A stretch of DNA of 20,934 nucleotides, taken from NCBI GenBank assembly GCA_948744995.1, contig CAPZCD010000012.1, positions 1 through 20,934 on the forward strand, read 5' to 3'. Positions 1 to 7,986 of the stretch are shown piece after piece. This stretch comes from an uncultured Rickettsiales bacterium (GTDB lineage: Bacteria > Pseudomonadota > Alphaproteobacteria > Rickettsiales > UBA1997). The position numbers were made by a program, and so were the translations under genes. The first letter of the stretch is position 1; each line of letters begins with the position of its first letter. A model generated the notes under the pieces. It worked only from the letters and a program-made list of their open reading frames with translations. It did no database searches and was not told the origin of the DNA.

Positions 1-174
1 TTTTCAATATATTTTGGCTTTAAAAAAGTAGAATTGAATTAAATATTTTAAATATCAAGTGAAAGTGGTGAGTAGTCCTCATGTTAATTTATAATTGCTA
101 ATATCTACATATCACCTTAAGTGTCTTTAACAGATTTATCTTTTTTATATAATTCCACAAATACTTCTACAACA

Positions 175-1302
175 TCACAAACTTACCTTTATCTCCACAT
201 CCCTATTTAAATCTACATTCAGAACAAAACCAAGAGAAATTAAAGTCGTCGCCGTTATACTTCCACCATATGAAAATAAAGGCAACGGCGTTCCAACTAC
301 CGGTAATATTCCGGTAATCATACCTATATTTATAAAAAAATGACAAAAAAGATTAATAAAAATTCCACCTACTATAACTCTACCAAAAGTGTGACCACAA
401 TTCGCTATTATATAAATTAACATTGCAAAAAGAGCCACATATAAAGATACAACAGCTACACTACCTATAAATCCAAACTCTTCACAAAGTATAGTAAATA
501 TAAAATCAGTGTGTTTTTCCGGCAAAAATTTCAACTGTCCCTGCGTTCCTTTTAGGAAACCTTTTCCCCATATACCACCTGAACCTATAGCTATTTTTGA
601 TTGCATTATATTATATCCGCTGTTTAGTGGATCACTATCAGGATTGAGAAAAGTCATAACTCTTTGTTTTTGATAGTCATGCAAAACAAATTTCCAGGCT
701 ATTGGAACTAAAGCTAGAGCTATTACAAAGCATATAACAAATTTTTTTATTCCGACCCCAATAAAAAACAATATTGAAACCATAATCGCACTCAATATGA
801 GAGCAGTCCCTAAATTTGGTTGTTTTAGTATCAACAAGCATGGAACTATAAACATTACTAGCGGTGCTATAAGTTTTTTATTACTATCCAATTCAGTTAA
901 GCTGCTTTGGAAAAAGTACCTAGCCAAAGCTAGAATTAAGCCCATCTTCATAAACTCTGAAGGTTGTATTCTTATAAAGCCGAGATTAATCCATCGAGTG
1001 GCTCCCATGGAATTATGTCCTATGATAGCTACGAGTAATAACAATAGCAGCGTGAAAAAATATATAACATATGAATTTTTAAACCAAAAATTTATATCGG
1101 TTACAGCTATAGCTATAGAAATAGGAAAGAAAAATAAAAAATACATTAACTGTCTTATAGGCCAAGCTTTTATGCTTCCATTACTTGCTGAGTAGAGTGT
1201 AGATATACCTATTGTAAATAACGTAACAAATATAAATATTAAATTTTTATTTATTCTATCTAATTTATCAATTAGCAGTTCTTTTGAAAATTCGTAGGCC
1301 AT
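175..1302 (-). CDS. rodA: RodA, SEDS-family peptidoglycan glycosyltransferase
   Basis: RodA polymerises lipid II into glycan strands at the inner membrane as part of the elongasome, together with a class B penicillin-binding protein. The 375-residue length fits the family (about 370). Visible are around ten hydrophobic segments, the SEDS signature GATRWINLG with IQPSEFMK after it (residues 100-119), the extracellular-loop stretch PEKHTDFIF whose Asp266 matches the proposed catalytic Asp, and the C-terminal GTPLPLFSYGGS block. The overall style is RodA rather than FtsW, because the protein is short and lacks long tails. The start is the first ATG, 4 bases after the stop of the upstream ankyrin gene, so the two are probably co-transcribed on the minus strand. 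No defect is seen. FtsW is the main alternative and is less likely. Confidence 0.93.
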   Translation of the reverse strand: MAYEFSKELLIDKLDRINKNLIFIFVTLFTIGISTLYSASNGSIKAWPIRQLMYFLFFFPISIAIAVTDINFWFKNSYVIYFFTLLLLLLVAIIGHNSMGATRWINLGFIRIQPSEFMKMGLILALARYFFQSSLTELDSNKKLIAPLVMFIVPCLLILKQPNLGTALILSAIMVSILFFIGVGIKKFVICFVIALALVPIAWKFVLHDYQKQRVMTFLNPDSDPLNSGYNIMQSKIAIGSGGIWGKGFLKGTQGQLKFLPEKHTDFIFTILCEEFGFIGSVAVVSLYVALFAMLIYIIANCGHTFGRVIVGGIFINLFCHFFINIGMITGILPVVGTPLPLFSYGGSITATTLISLGFVLNVDLNRDVEIKVSL

Positions 1303-1306
1303 GTCT

Positions 1307-2824
1307 TTAGTTCTCCAATCTCTTTATATCCACTATATACTGCTGTATTCTTTTCTTACTATACTTAACACAGAGCGAATATGCCGTTTCACCGTCCAGG
1401 TCTTTCACATTTACATCTGCTCCAAATTTCAATAAAAATATAGATATTTTATCATCAGAATATTTTAAGGAATATAAAAGTGGTGTATCTCCAATATCAT
1501 TACCAATATTTATATCAGCGCCACTGCTTAACAGTAACTGAACCATCTTTAAATCCTTATTTTTTATAGCTATATGCAATGGTGTGTTTCCTTTAGAGTC
1601 GCGTTTATTTATAGAGACTCCACTATATATCATATATCTAACCAAAGTATACCTGGAATTTTCAACACAAAATACAAACGCCGTTCTATTCGCATCTACC
1701 ATAAAATCCGGATTTTGTGTTTGTTCCACAATACTTCTAAGAATAGCTAAATCATCTGCAATAATGGCTTTTTTAGTAATATCTTGTATATCACTGGCAG
1801 TTATTATCGTTGGTATGTGTTTATTTTCTTCACTTCTTTTATAGGTCATTATTTCTTCCGGTATATCGGAGGTATTAAAATCAACCAGATTTTTTTCAAC
1901 AACATATAAAACTGGTATATCTGATTCACTGTTCGCCCCTTCTTTTTTTATGGTAGTTTGATTATTTATGAGATTTTTATACTCCTTAGAGAATAAAAAT
2001 TCTTCCGATACACCGGTATCAGTTATGTTATAAATGTCATTGTATATATTTTGCCTTATACTGTTGTAATCCCCGCTGGTTGAATTTTTGTCAGCTTCCT
2101 TATCTTCTTCTTTTGCAGTTCTATCATCCTTAGTTCCTACATCCACTTTTTTATTTTTCTCTATTTCTGATTGTTTTTTATTGTTGGTATCTTCTTTATC
2201 TTTTATTACTTCTGTTTGTTTTTCTTCTTTATTTTCTACTTTTTTTACACTTTTTTCATCTTTTTTCTCTTTTTTTACCTCATTTTTAACCTTTCTTGAT
2301 GGTTTTTCTTCCTCTTCCTCCTGTTCGTCCTCCAGAAAAACATCAAAATCATCATCTTCTACGACATTATCAGTTCCTTTCCTTAGCTCCTCTTCATTAA
2401 ATAACTTTTTTTTAAATTCATTAATATCATCATTTTGTTCTGCCTCTTTAGCCTGCTGTTTTGCACCGTTATTATTTTGTTGTTCCGGCGCTTTCATCTG
2501 TTCTTGTACTTTTTCAACTTGTTGTTTCGCATTATTATTTTGTTGTTCCGGCGCTTTCATCTGTTCTTGTACTTTTTCAGCCTGCTGTTCTCCTTCTTTA
2601 ATTTGTTCTTTCGGTTCCTTATTCTGTATTTCTTTATTTGATTGTCCTATTTCTTCTGTTTCTGCTTTTTGTACCGTTTTCTCAATCTGCTCCTCTGTTC
2701 CTTCATTTTGTTGTCCTATTTCTTCTTCAACAATTTTTGTTTCTTCAGGTTTAACAGCATTATTATCCTCACCAAAGGCGGAAAAACTCATAAATATTAG
2801 TATTAAGAAATGGAAAAATACCAT
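1307..2824 (-). CDS. Secreted ankyrin-repeat protein with acidic, glutamine-rich linker
   Basis: I do not recognise a named family. The 505-residue protein opens with a hydrophobic signal peptide (residues 1 to about 18, ending SFSAFG), so it should leave the cytoplasm. Residues 20-250 are low-complexity and rich in Glu, Gln, Lys and Asn, with two near-identical copies of a 21-residue unit containing VQEQMKAPEQQNNN. A mixed region with little similarity follows. The last 110 or so residues hold about four 33-residue ankyrin repeats, best seen at GNTPLHIAI and GADINI, then GDTPLLYSL and GADVNV. Ankyrin repeats bind proteins, and in intracellular bacteria they often occur in effectors, but a Sec signal plus a charged linker would equally fit a periplasmic scaffold. 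It lies just upstream of rodA and divergent from murJ, which hints at an envelope role; that is inference. Confidence 0.8.
   Translation of the reverse strand: MVFFHFLILIFMSFSAFGEDNNAVKPEETKIVEEEIGQQNEGTEEQIEKTVQKAETEEIGQSNKEIQNKEPKEQIKEGEQQAEKVQEQMKAPEQQNNNAKQQVEKVQEQMKAPEQQNNNGAKQQAKEAEQNDDINEFKKKLFNEEELRKGTDNVVEDDDFDVFLEDEQEEEEEKPSRKVKNEVKKEKKDEKSVKKVENKEEKQTEVIKDKEDTNNKKQSEIEKNKKVDVGTKDDRTAKEEDKEADKNSTSGDYNSIRQNIYNDIYNITDTGVSEEFLFSKEYKNLINNQTTIKKEGANSESDIPVLYVVEKNLVDFNTSDIPEEIMTYKRSEENKHIPTIITASDIQDITKKAIIADDLAILRSIVEQTQNPDFMVDANRTAFVFCVENSRYTLVRYMIYSGVSINKRDSKGNTPLHIAIKNKDLKMVQLLLSSGADINIGNDIGDTPLLYSLKYSDDKISIFLLKFGADVNVKDLDGETAYSLCVKYSKKRIQQYIVDIKRLEN
2471..2579. repeat. 63-base tandem repeat inside the ankyrin gene
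   Basis: A block of 46 bases occurs at 2471-2516 and again, identical by eye, at 2534-2579, offset by 63 bases (21 codons), so the reading frame is kept. The sequence between the copies is also related. It encodes the duplicated VQEQMKAPEQQ segment. The identity at DNA level points to a recent in-frame duplication and a likely length-variable site. Confidence 0.85.
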
Positions 2825-2893
2825 TTAGTTAGTTGATTTTTATACACCGTAACATACCATCGCCTAATATAAAATCAAGCTTCAATTATACAG
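2825..2893. promoter_or_regulatory. Divergent intergenic region of the ankyrin-rodA and murJ units
   Basis: These 69 bases must carry the start signals for both directions unless transcription enters from further away. On the minus strand a TTGATT, 16 bases and TATGTT arrangement can be read towards the ankyrin gene. I could not pick a convincing pair for murJ. In such AT-rich DNA these matches are weak evidence. Confidence 0.3.
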
Positions 2894-4393
2894 ATGGGAT
2901 TTCTAAAATCTACAGTCACAGTTAGTTTTTTTACACTATTATCAAGAGTTTTTGGCTTTATAAGAGATGTATTTTTTGCAAAGTATCTCGGCGCCGGTCT
3001 ACTATCGGATGTATTCTTAACTTCCTTTAAGTTACCAAATTTTTTCAGAGATATATTCGCCGAAGGGGCGTTTAATGCTGCGTTCGTTCCAATATTCTCA
3101 ACCCAAATAGTTAATACTGACAAAGAATCCGTCATAAAATTTTCAAGAAATATTTTTTCATTACTATTATATTCACTTCTGCTAATTACCTTAGTATTTG
3201 AGATATTTATGCCAAAAGTGATAACCCTAATAGCTGCCGGTTTTACCAATAATCCGTACAAATTCAAACTAACTGTGACACTGTCTCGAATTATGTTTCC
3301 ATATCTGATTTTTATTTCACTTGTCAGCTTTATGTGTGGAATATTGAACTCATATGGAAAATTTGCCGTAGCATCGGTAAATCCCATAATACTTAACATA
3401 ATTTTCATAGTTGCATCGATATTATCAGTATACCTAAACAAAAATATAGCATTTGTACTTTCCTATGCTGTTCTGATTGGGGGGCTAATTCAACTGCTTT
3501 GGCTCCTATTTTTTACTATCAAAAGAGGTATTATACTTTATCCGGTATATCCAAGACTGGATGATATAACCAGAAAATTTCTAAATAATTTCTCTTCCGG
3601 TTTAGTTAGCTGTGGTATAGTTCAAATAAATTCCCTAGTAGATTCCATAATAGCGGCTAGAATACCTGGCGCAATATCATATCTATACTATAGCGAAAGA
3701 TTGATGCAACTACCGGTATCACTAATAGGTGTTGCCTTAAGTACAGCCATAATGCCACTACTATCAAAAAAAATTGAAAAAAAAGATAGTGATACCAACG
3801 AAACACAGGAAAATGCAATTTTATTTGCACTTTTTCTTGGTTTGCCTTGTGCTATAGGTTTAGGTATACTATCACATTCGGTAATATCTACACTTTTTGA
3901 AAGAGGTGAATTTGGTGCTATAGCCTCAGAAAATGTGAGTAGATGTCTAAAAATTTATTCATCGGCAATACCTAGTTTTATAGTTTCAAAAATTTTGCAG
4001 ACGATATTTTACTCTGGCAAAGATACTAGAACCCCAATGATAGCCTCCTTTATATCACTTATTACAAATATTGTATTCAACCTAATATTTGTTCGCTACT
4101 ACGGATTTATGGGAATAGTAATATCAAGTATTATTTCAAGTTATATAAACTTGATTATTTTATTATATATTTTAATAAAAGATAGAAAACTTGAATTTAC
4201 AACAAAATTCTACGTATCGTTTGCTAAAATTATTTACGTTTGTATATTTATGCTTATGGCTCTACTTATATGTAATAAATATATTCAACTTAGGACTTCT
4301 CTCAAACTTTTTTTATCAATTTTTGTTGCCGGTTCTCTCTATTTAAGTATTTCTTACGGGCTTAAGGTGGTGGATTTTGAGAAATTTTTATGA
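2894..4393 (+). CDS. murJ: MurJ, lipid II flippase
   Basis: MurJ moves undecaprenyl-linked lipid II from the inner to the outer face of the cytoplasmic membrane for peptidoglycan assembly. The 499 residues form about 14 hydrophobic segments, as expected for the MOP exporter superfamily (E. coli MurJ is 511). The N-terminus is diagnostic: SRVFGFIRD places Arg18 and Arg24, FLTSFKLPNFFRD places Asp39 just before it and Arg52 inside it, all at the positions of functionally important E. coli residues. The block YYSERLMQLP corresponds to the E. coli region with Arg270. The chosen ATG gives the standard MurJ start. The gene is divergent from the ankyrin-rodA pair and followed 33 bases later by a metallohydrolase gene. 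Together with RodA it implies that the organism still builds peptidoglycan. Confidence 0.95.
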   Translation: MGFLKSTVTVSFFTLLSRVFGFIRDVFFAKYLGAGLLSDVFLTSFKLPNFFRDIFAEGAFNAAFVPIFSTQIVNTDKESVIKFSRNIFSLLLYSLLLITLVFEIFMPKVITLIAAGFTNNPYKFKLTVTLSRIMFPYLIFISLVSFMCGILNSYGKFAVASVNPIILNIIFIVASILSVYLNKNIAFVLSYAVLIGGLIQLLWLLFFTIKRGIILYPVYPRLDDITRKFLNNFSSGLVSCGIVQINSLVDSIIAARIPGAISYLYYSERLMQLPVSLIGVALSTAIMPLLSKKIEKKDSDTNETQENAILFALFLGLPCAIGLGILSHSVISTLFERGEFGAIASENVSRCLKIYSSAIPSFIVSKILQTIFYSGKDTRTPMIASFISLITNIVFNLIFVRYYGFMGIVISSIISSYINLIILLYILIKDRKLEFTTKFYVSFAKIIYVCIFMLMALLICNKYIQLRTSLKLFLSIFVAGSLYLSISYGLKVVDFEKFL

Positions 4394-4426
4394 CAAAGTA
4401 TATGATATAGGTATAGTACATAACTT

Positions 4427-5368
4427 ATGATAGAACACATAAAAAAACTCGTATCGATTCCGAGTTTTACCAATAATTTTGATGCAGTAGACGAGTGTTT
4501 TAGAATATGTAAAGAAATGGTATTAGATAGCACATTCATCTTTGAGAAAAAAATAAACAATTATAAATCTATTTTATTTTCGAATTGTAACAGCCTAAAT
4601 CTTGACGTCTTAAGCGTATGCCATATAGACGTATATAAATCGGAAAAATATGAAATGACAGAAGCTACAGATAAAATATTTGGACGAGGTGTTTTTGATA
4701 TGAAATCTTTTGTGGTTAGTAACCTAACTAATCTAAATAGAATTATAGAAACTAAAAATAAAGTAAAACATGGTGTTTTAGTTACATCTGATGAAGAAAT
4801 TGGTGGAGAAAATGGGGCAAAATTTTGGGCTAACAACAAAAACTTAAAGACAAAAATTGTCTTAGATAGTGACAGTGGCTACAATTTATCTACTGTAATT
4901 GAAACAAATCTGGGAGCCATCACCATCAAATTATTAGGTAATAAACAAAATATAAATAAAACAATAGAAACAATAAAAAAAGAGTTCGGCAGCTTCTATT
5001 GTGAAGATTTTGGCGATGAAATAGATATGAATTTTGATGATTTTGATATAATTAACCATCTGAATAGTTGTATGTCGGATAATGTAAAATTTAAGGTGTT
5101 GATGTTTAATAGTTGTACTAAGAATGATATAAATGATAGATATCATAAACTTTATAATAAAATAGCTAAAAATAATGGTATAAATATTCAATATAAAGTA
5201 ATTTCTGCAACTAATGACTCCAGATACTTCGCTGAAAGGGGTGTAAATATAATATCTAATCAGGCTACTGGTGGAAATAATCATAAAGATGGTGAATGGT
5301 TGGATAAAAATAGTTTTTTTATCTTTAATAAAATACAATATGAGTTTTTGGAAAGCTTTAATGATTAA
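4427..5368 (+). CDS. M20-family metallohydrolase with shortened lid domain
   Basis: This looks like a DapE/ArgE-type co-catalytic zinc peptidase or deacylase. The metal-binding set appears complete: HID (His66, Asp68), FDMKS (Asp91), SDEE with the general base Glu123 and ligand Glu124, Asp149 in DSDSG, and His286 in NNHKDGE near the C-terminus. At 313 residues it is about 60 shorter than DapE (about 375). The loss lies in the dimerisation or lid domain (roughly residues 165-245), which also lacks the usual GHSA-type motif with the His that in DapE reaches into the partner active site. Catalysis may be retained but DapE activity is doubtful, and the substrate is unknown. The gene follows murJ by 33 bases and may share its transcript. 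It was not called dapE for these reasons. Confidence 0.75.
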   Translation: MIEHIKKLVSIPSFTNNFDAVDECFRICKEMVLDSTFIFEKKINNYKSILFSNCNSLNLDVLSVCHIDVYKSEKYEMTEATDKIFGRGVFDMKSFVVSNLTNLNRIIETKNKVKHGVLVTSDEEIGGENGAKFWANNKNLKTKIVLDSDSGYNLSTVIETNLGAITIKLLGNKQNINKTIETIKKEFGSFYCEDFGDEIDMNFDDFDIINHLNSCMSDNVKFKVLMFNSCTKNDINDRYHKLYNKIAKNNGINIQYKVISATNDSRYFAERGVNIISNQATGGNNHKDGEWLDKNSFFIFNKIQYEFLESFND

Positions 5369-5369
5369 A

Positions 5370-5394
5370 TTTGATAAATGGAATTTTTGTCAAA
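5370..5394 (+). promoter_or_regulatory. Dyad overlapping the putative biotin operon -35
   Basis: TTTGATAAA and TTTGTCAAA form a 9-pair dyad with one T-G wobble around a 7-base spacer, starting one base after the M20 gene stop. No T-tract follows, so a simple terminator is unlikely. The right half contains the candidate -35 of the bio promoter, which makes an operator possible. It does not match the long-spacer BirA operator or the BioR box I know of. Confidence 0.35.
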
Positions 5395-5416
5395 AAATTC
5401 TTTATGGTATTATATA
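5387..5416 (+). promoter_or_regulatory. Candidate sigma-70 promoter of the biotin operon
   Basis: TTGTCA at 5387-5392 and TATATA at 5411-5416 are separated by 18 bases. This would start transcription near 5423, leaving a leader of about 125 bases before bioD. A small hairpin, TAGCT-GGGG-AGCTA (5468-5481), lies in that leader. The match is good but the region is very AT-rich. Confidence 0.4.
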
Positions 5417-5548
5417 TAATAATATTATACATCTAATATTTTAGAAAAAATATTGCTAAGTAGTGTATAGCTGGGGAGCTAAATTATTCCTGTTGAATAT
5501 TAAAAAAATTGATTTACATAATTATATGTTAATTAATATATTTAAAAC

Positions 5549-6166
5549 ATGAAAAAGTACTTCATAACAGGAACAAATACTGATGTAGGAAAAACTATAA
5601 TCAGCGCAATATTGTGTGAAAATTTACAAGCAGAATATTTTAAACCAATTCAAACCGGCTCGGAAGAAATACTAGATTCAGAAACAATCTCAAAATTAAC
5701 AGATGCAAAAACATACAAAAATTCCTACAAGTTAAAAATTCCAGCATCACCAGCATTTGCTGCAAGTAAAGAGAGTATAGAAATAGATTTTCAAAATATA
5801 AAACTACCAAAAACTGATAAAAATTTAATAGTTGAAGGAGCGGGAGGTTGCATGGTTCCTATTAATTCAACTCAAACAACACTAGATTTAATTAAATACT
5901 TAAATTTACCAACAATTATTGTAGTAAAGAATGAATTAGGTTGCGTAAGTAGTGCTCTGACCACAATACTAGCTCTAAAATCAAGAAATATAGAAATAAG
6001 TGGTGTTATTTTAAATGGGGATGATGATAGATTAGATAATGCTGAAGCTATAGAACATTATGGAAAGGTGAATATTCTTGATAAAATTTCTAGGATAAAC
6101 CCAATTAATAGAGATTCTATAAAAAATTACAAGTTAAGCGAAAAATTGCTAAAAAAGTTATTGTAA
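5549..6166 (+). CDS. bioD: BioD, dethiobiotin synthetase
   Basis: BioD closes the ureido ring of DAPA with CO2 and ATP to give dethiobiotin, the penultimate step of biotin synthesis, in the cytoplasm. The protein has 205 residues, slightly under the E. coli 225. The P-loop GTNTDVGKT contains Lys15, the substrate loop FKPIQTG contains Lys32, and VEGAGG contains Glu96; the ELGCVSSALTT segment matches the conserved LGC-type block. It is the first gene of a five-gene plus-strand cluster. No Shine-Dalgarno sequence is evident before the start, but the ATG gives the canonical N-terminus. bioF begins 3 bases after the stop. Confidence 0.95.
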   Translation: MKKYFITGTNTDVGKTIISAILCENLQAEYFKPIQTGSEEILDSETISKLTDAKTYKNSYKLKIPASPAFAASKESIEIDFQNIKLPKTDKNLIVEGAGGCMVPINSTQTTLDLIKYLNLPTIIVVKNELGCVSSALTTILALKSRNIEISGVILNGDDDRLDNAEAIEHYGKVNILDKISRINPINRDSIKNYKLSEKLLKKLL

Positions 6167-6169
6167 TGT

Positions 6170-7312
6170 ATGGAAATTGAAATTAAAAATTTAAAATATG
6201 AAAATAATTTCAGATCAATAAAAAATATAAAAAAGAAAGAAGGAAAATATATTTTTATTGATGGGAAAAAGATGCTAAATTTATCTTCTAATGATTATTT
6301 AGGGCTGGGTAATGATGAAAATATTAAAAAAGAATTCTTTGAAACATACTATAAAGATTATTCATTTTCCAGCAGTTCCAGCAGATTACTAACGGGTAAT
6401 GAACAAATATATTTTGACTTAGAAAATAATTTAGTAAAATTATTCGGTAAGGAAAAGGCATTAATATTTAATTCTGGTTATGCTGCAAATGTTGGTATAC
6501 TTTCTAGTATAGTAGGTAAAAAGGATTTGGTTATATTGGATAAACTTGACCATGCTAGCATAATAGATGGGGTAAAATTAAGTGAAGCAAGATTTTTAAG
6601 ATATAACCATTTAAACTATGAACAGCTCGAAAATTTTATCCTAAAAGAAAGAAATAATTACGGGAAGACAGTCATAGTTAGTGAAAGTTTATTTAGTATG
6701 GATGGAGACTTTGCAGATATAAATAAACTTATAGAATTAAAGAAAAAATATGGCTGTTTACTAATGATTGATGAGTCTCATTCTTTTGGAGTATATGGGG
6801 AAAATGGAGCTGGATATTGTGCGGTAAAACAACAGTTGGAAAATGTTGATATAATAATGAGCGGTTTAGGTAAAGCTTGTGGCTCAATTGGTGCTTTTTG
6901 TGTTGGAAGCAAAACAGTTATAGATTATATAATAAATAAAGCTAGGAGTTTTATTTTTTCTACAGCTTTGCCCCCTATAAATGTAGCTTGGAGTAATTAT
7001 ATTATTGAAAATATATTCCCAGAATATCAAGAAAAACAGCAATATTTAATAAGTTTATCTAAAAAATTTAAAAAAGAGTTGGAAAATATAGGTATTTTTA
7101 ATAGTAGTGAGAGTTTTATAATACCAATAATTTTAGATAATGAAAAGCAACTGGAAAATATACAAAGTAAGTTAATAAATAATAACTACTATTTGCTACC
7201 TATAAGATATCCTACCGTTCCTAAAAATAGCCCAAGATTCAGAATTTCTTTGACTGCAAATATTGAATGGAGCGATTTAACTTTATTACTTCATATATTA
7301 GATAATAAATAG
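6170..7312 (+). CDS. bioF: BioF, 8-amino-7-oxononanoate (KAPA) synthase
   Basis: BioF is the PLP-dependent enzyme that condenses pimeloyl-ACP (or -CoA) with L-alanine to form KAPA. The length of 380 is near E. coli BioF (384). Landmarks in order are LSSNDYLGLG (residues 38-47), FNSGYAAN, LDHASIIDG with the ring-stacking His128, SESLFSMDGDFAD, the cofactor-binding DESHSFGVYG (Asp201, His204), and GLGKACG with the Schiff-base Lys235. All expected catalytic residues are present. 2-amino-3-ketobutyrate CoA ligase and ALA synthase belong to the same fold family, but the operon context makes BioF the natural call. It sits 3 bases after bioD; 26 bases separate it from bioG. Confidence 0.95.
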   Translation: MEIEIKNLKYENNFRSIKNIKKKEGKYIFIDGKKMLNLSSNDYLGLGNDENIKKEFFETYYKDYSFSSSSSRLLTGNEQIYFDLENNLVKLFGKEKALIFNSGYAANVGILSSIVGKKDLVILDKLDHASIIDGVKLSEARFLRYNHLNYEQLENFILKERNNYGKTVIVSESLFSMDGDFADINKLIELKKKYGCLLMIDESHSFGVYGENGAGYCAVKQQLENVDIIMSGLGKACGSIGAFCVGSKTVIDYIINKARSFIFSTALPPINVAWSNYIIENIFPEYQEKQQYLISLSKKFKKELENIGIFNSSESFIIPIILDNEKQLENIQSKLINNNYYLLPIRYPTVPKNSPRFRISLTANIEWSDLTLLLHILDNK

Positions 7313-7338
7313 AAAATTTTAATAAAATATGGATAATT

Positions 7339-7986
7339 ATGCAATTTTCTTGGTTGAATAAAAAAAATAATAAAGAGTTAATAATATTTTTTACTGGTTG
7401 GGGAATGGACGAAGATTCCATAATTCTAGAATATAGAGATTTAGATTTTTTAGTTTTTTATAATTATACCGATTCTAATTTAGAAGGTTATTTACTCGAG
7501 GAGTGTCTAAAGTATAAACATGTTTATGTTATTGGTTGGTCAATGGGCGTTATTATGTCAACTCTAATTACAAAACAAATTAACAATATAAAGTTAAAAA
7601 TAGCAATAAATGGTACACCTAAAGTTATAGACAATGAATTTGGCATTCCTGCAAAAATATTTAATTCAACATTAAATAATCTGAATGAGAATACCATAAA
7701 GATACTTTTTAAAAACATGGGATACTCTAATTTTAAATGTCCTAAAAGAAATTTAGAATCTCAACTGAAGGAATTAAAGTTTATAGAAAATTATTACAAA
7801 AATATAGATAGTAGTATATGTAACTGCGCGAATGTTGATAAAATTTTGTTGGGTAAAAGAGACATAATATTTCCATATAGAAATCAGAAAAAATTTTGGA
7901 AGAATCAAAGTTGTATATGTCTTGACTCAGGACACTACATTTTTAATTTATTTAAATCTTGGAAGGAAATTATAAATGTTAAATGA
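7339..7986 (+). CDS. bioG: BioG-type pimeloyl-ACP methyl ester esterase (DUF452)
   Basis: BioG removes the methyl group from pimeloyl-ACP methyl ester and thereby ends the disguised fatty-acid cycle opened by BioC. It performs the job of BioH but belongs to a different alpha/beta-hydrolase branch. The 215-residue length and the N-terminal FFTGWGMD block are characteristic. The nucleophile elbow is GWSMG (Ser68), the acid is likely Asp175 in GKRDIIF, and the base is His199 in DSGHYIF. The N-terminus starts at the ATG giving the family's usual beginning. The 3' end overlaps bioC by 11 bases, suggesting translational coupling; in some bacteria the two domains are fused. An unrelated hydrolase is possible but unlikely given the context. 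Confidence 0.88.
   Translation: MQFSWLNKKNNKELIIFFTGWGMDEDSIILEYRDLDFLVFYNYTDSNLEGYLLEECLKYKHVYVIGWSMGVIMSTLITKQINNIKLKIAINGTPKVIDNEFGIPAKIFNSTLNNLNENTIKILFKNMGYSNFKCPKRNLESQLKELKFIENYYKNIDSSICNCANVDKILLGKRDIIFPYRNQKKFWKNQSCICLDSGHYIFNLFKSWKEIINVK

Noticed and set aside
1..174. Possible 3' end of another gene before rodA
   Set aside because: Stops occur in all frames I read and no conserved motif is visible.
2088..2828. Long Ser/Phe/Cys-rich open frame on the plus strand
   Set aside because: It is the antisense of the Glu/Lys-rich linker of the ankyrin gene; its composition is purely a by-product of that low-complexity DNA.
2875..3441. Minus-strand open frame of 188 codons inside murJ
   Set aside because: MurJ is unmistakable on the plus strand and the antisense product has no recognisable domain.
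4427..5368. Call as dapE
   Set aside because: The metal site fits, but the lid domain is shortened and the partner-donated His is missing, so the substrate cannot be assigned.
5720..5740. Scattered short direct repeats that might suggest CRISPR or transposon ends
   Set aside because: No regular spacing, no cas gene or transposase anywhere in the window.
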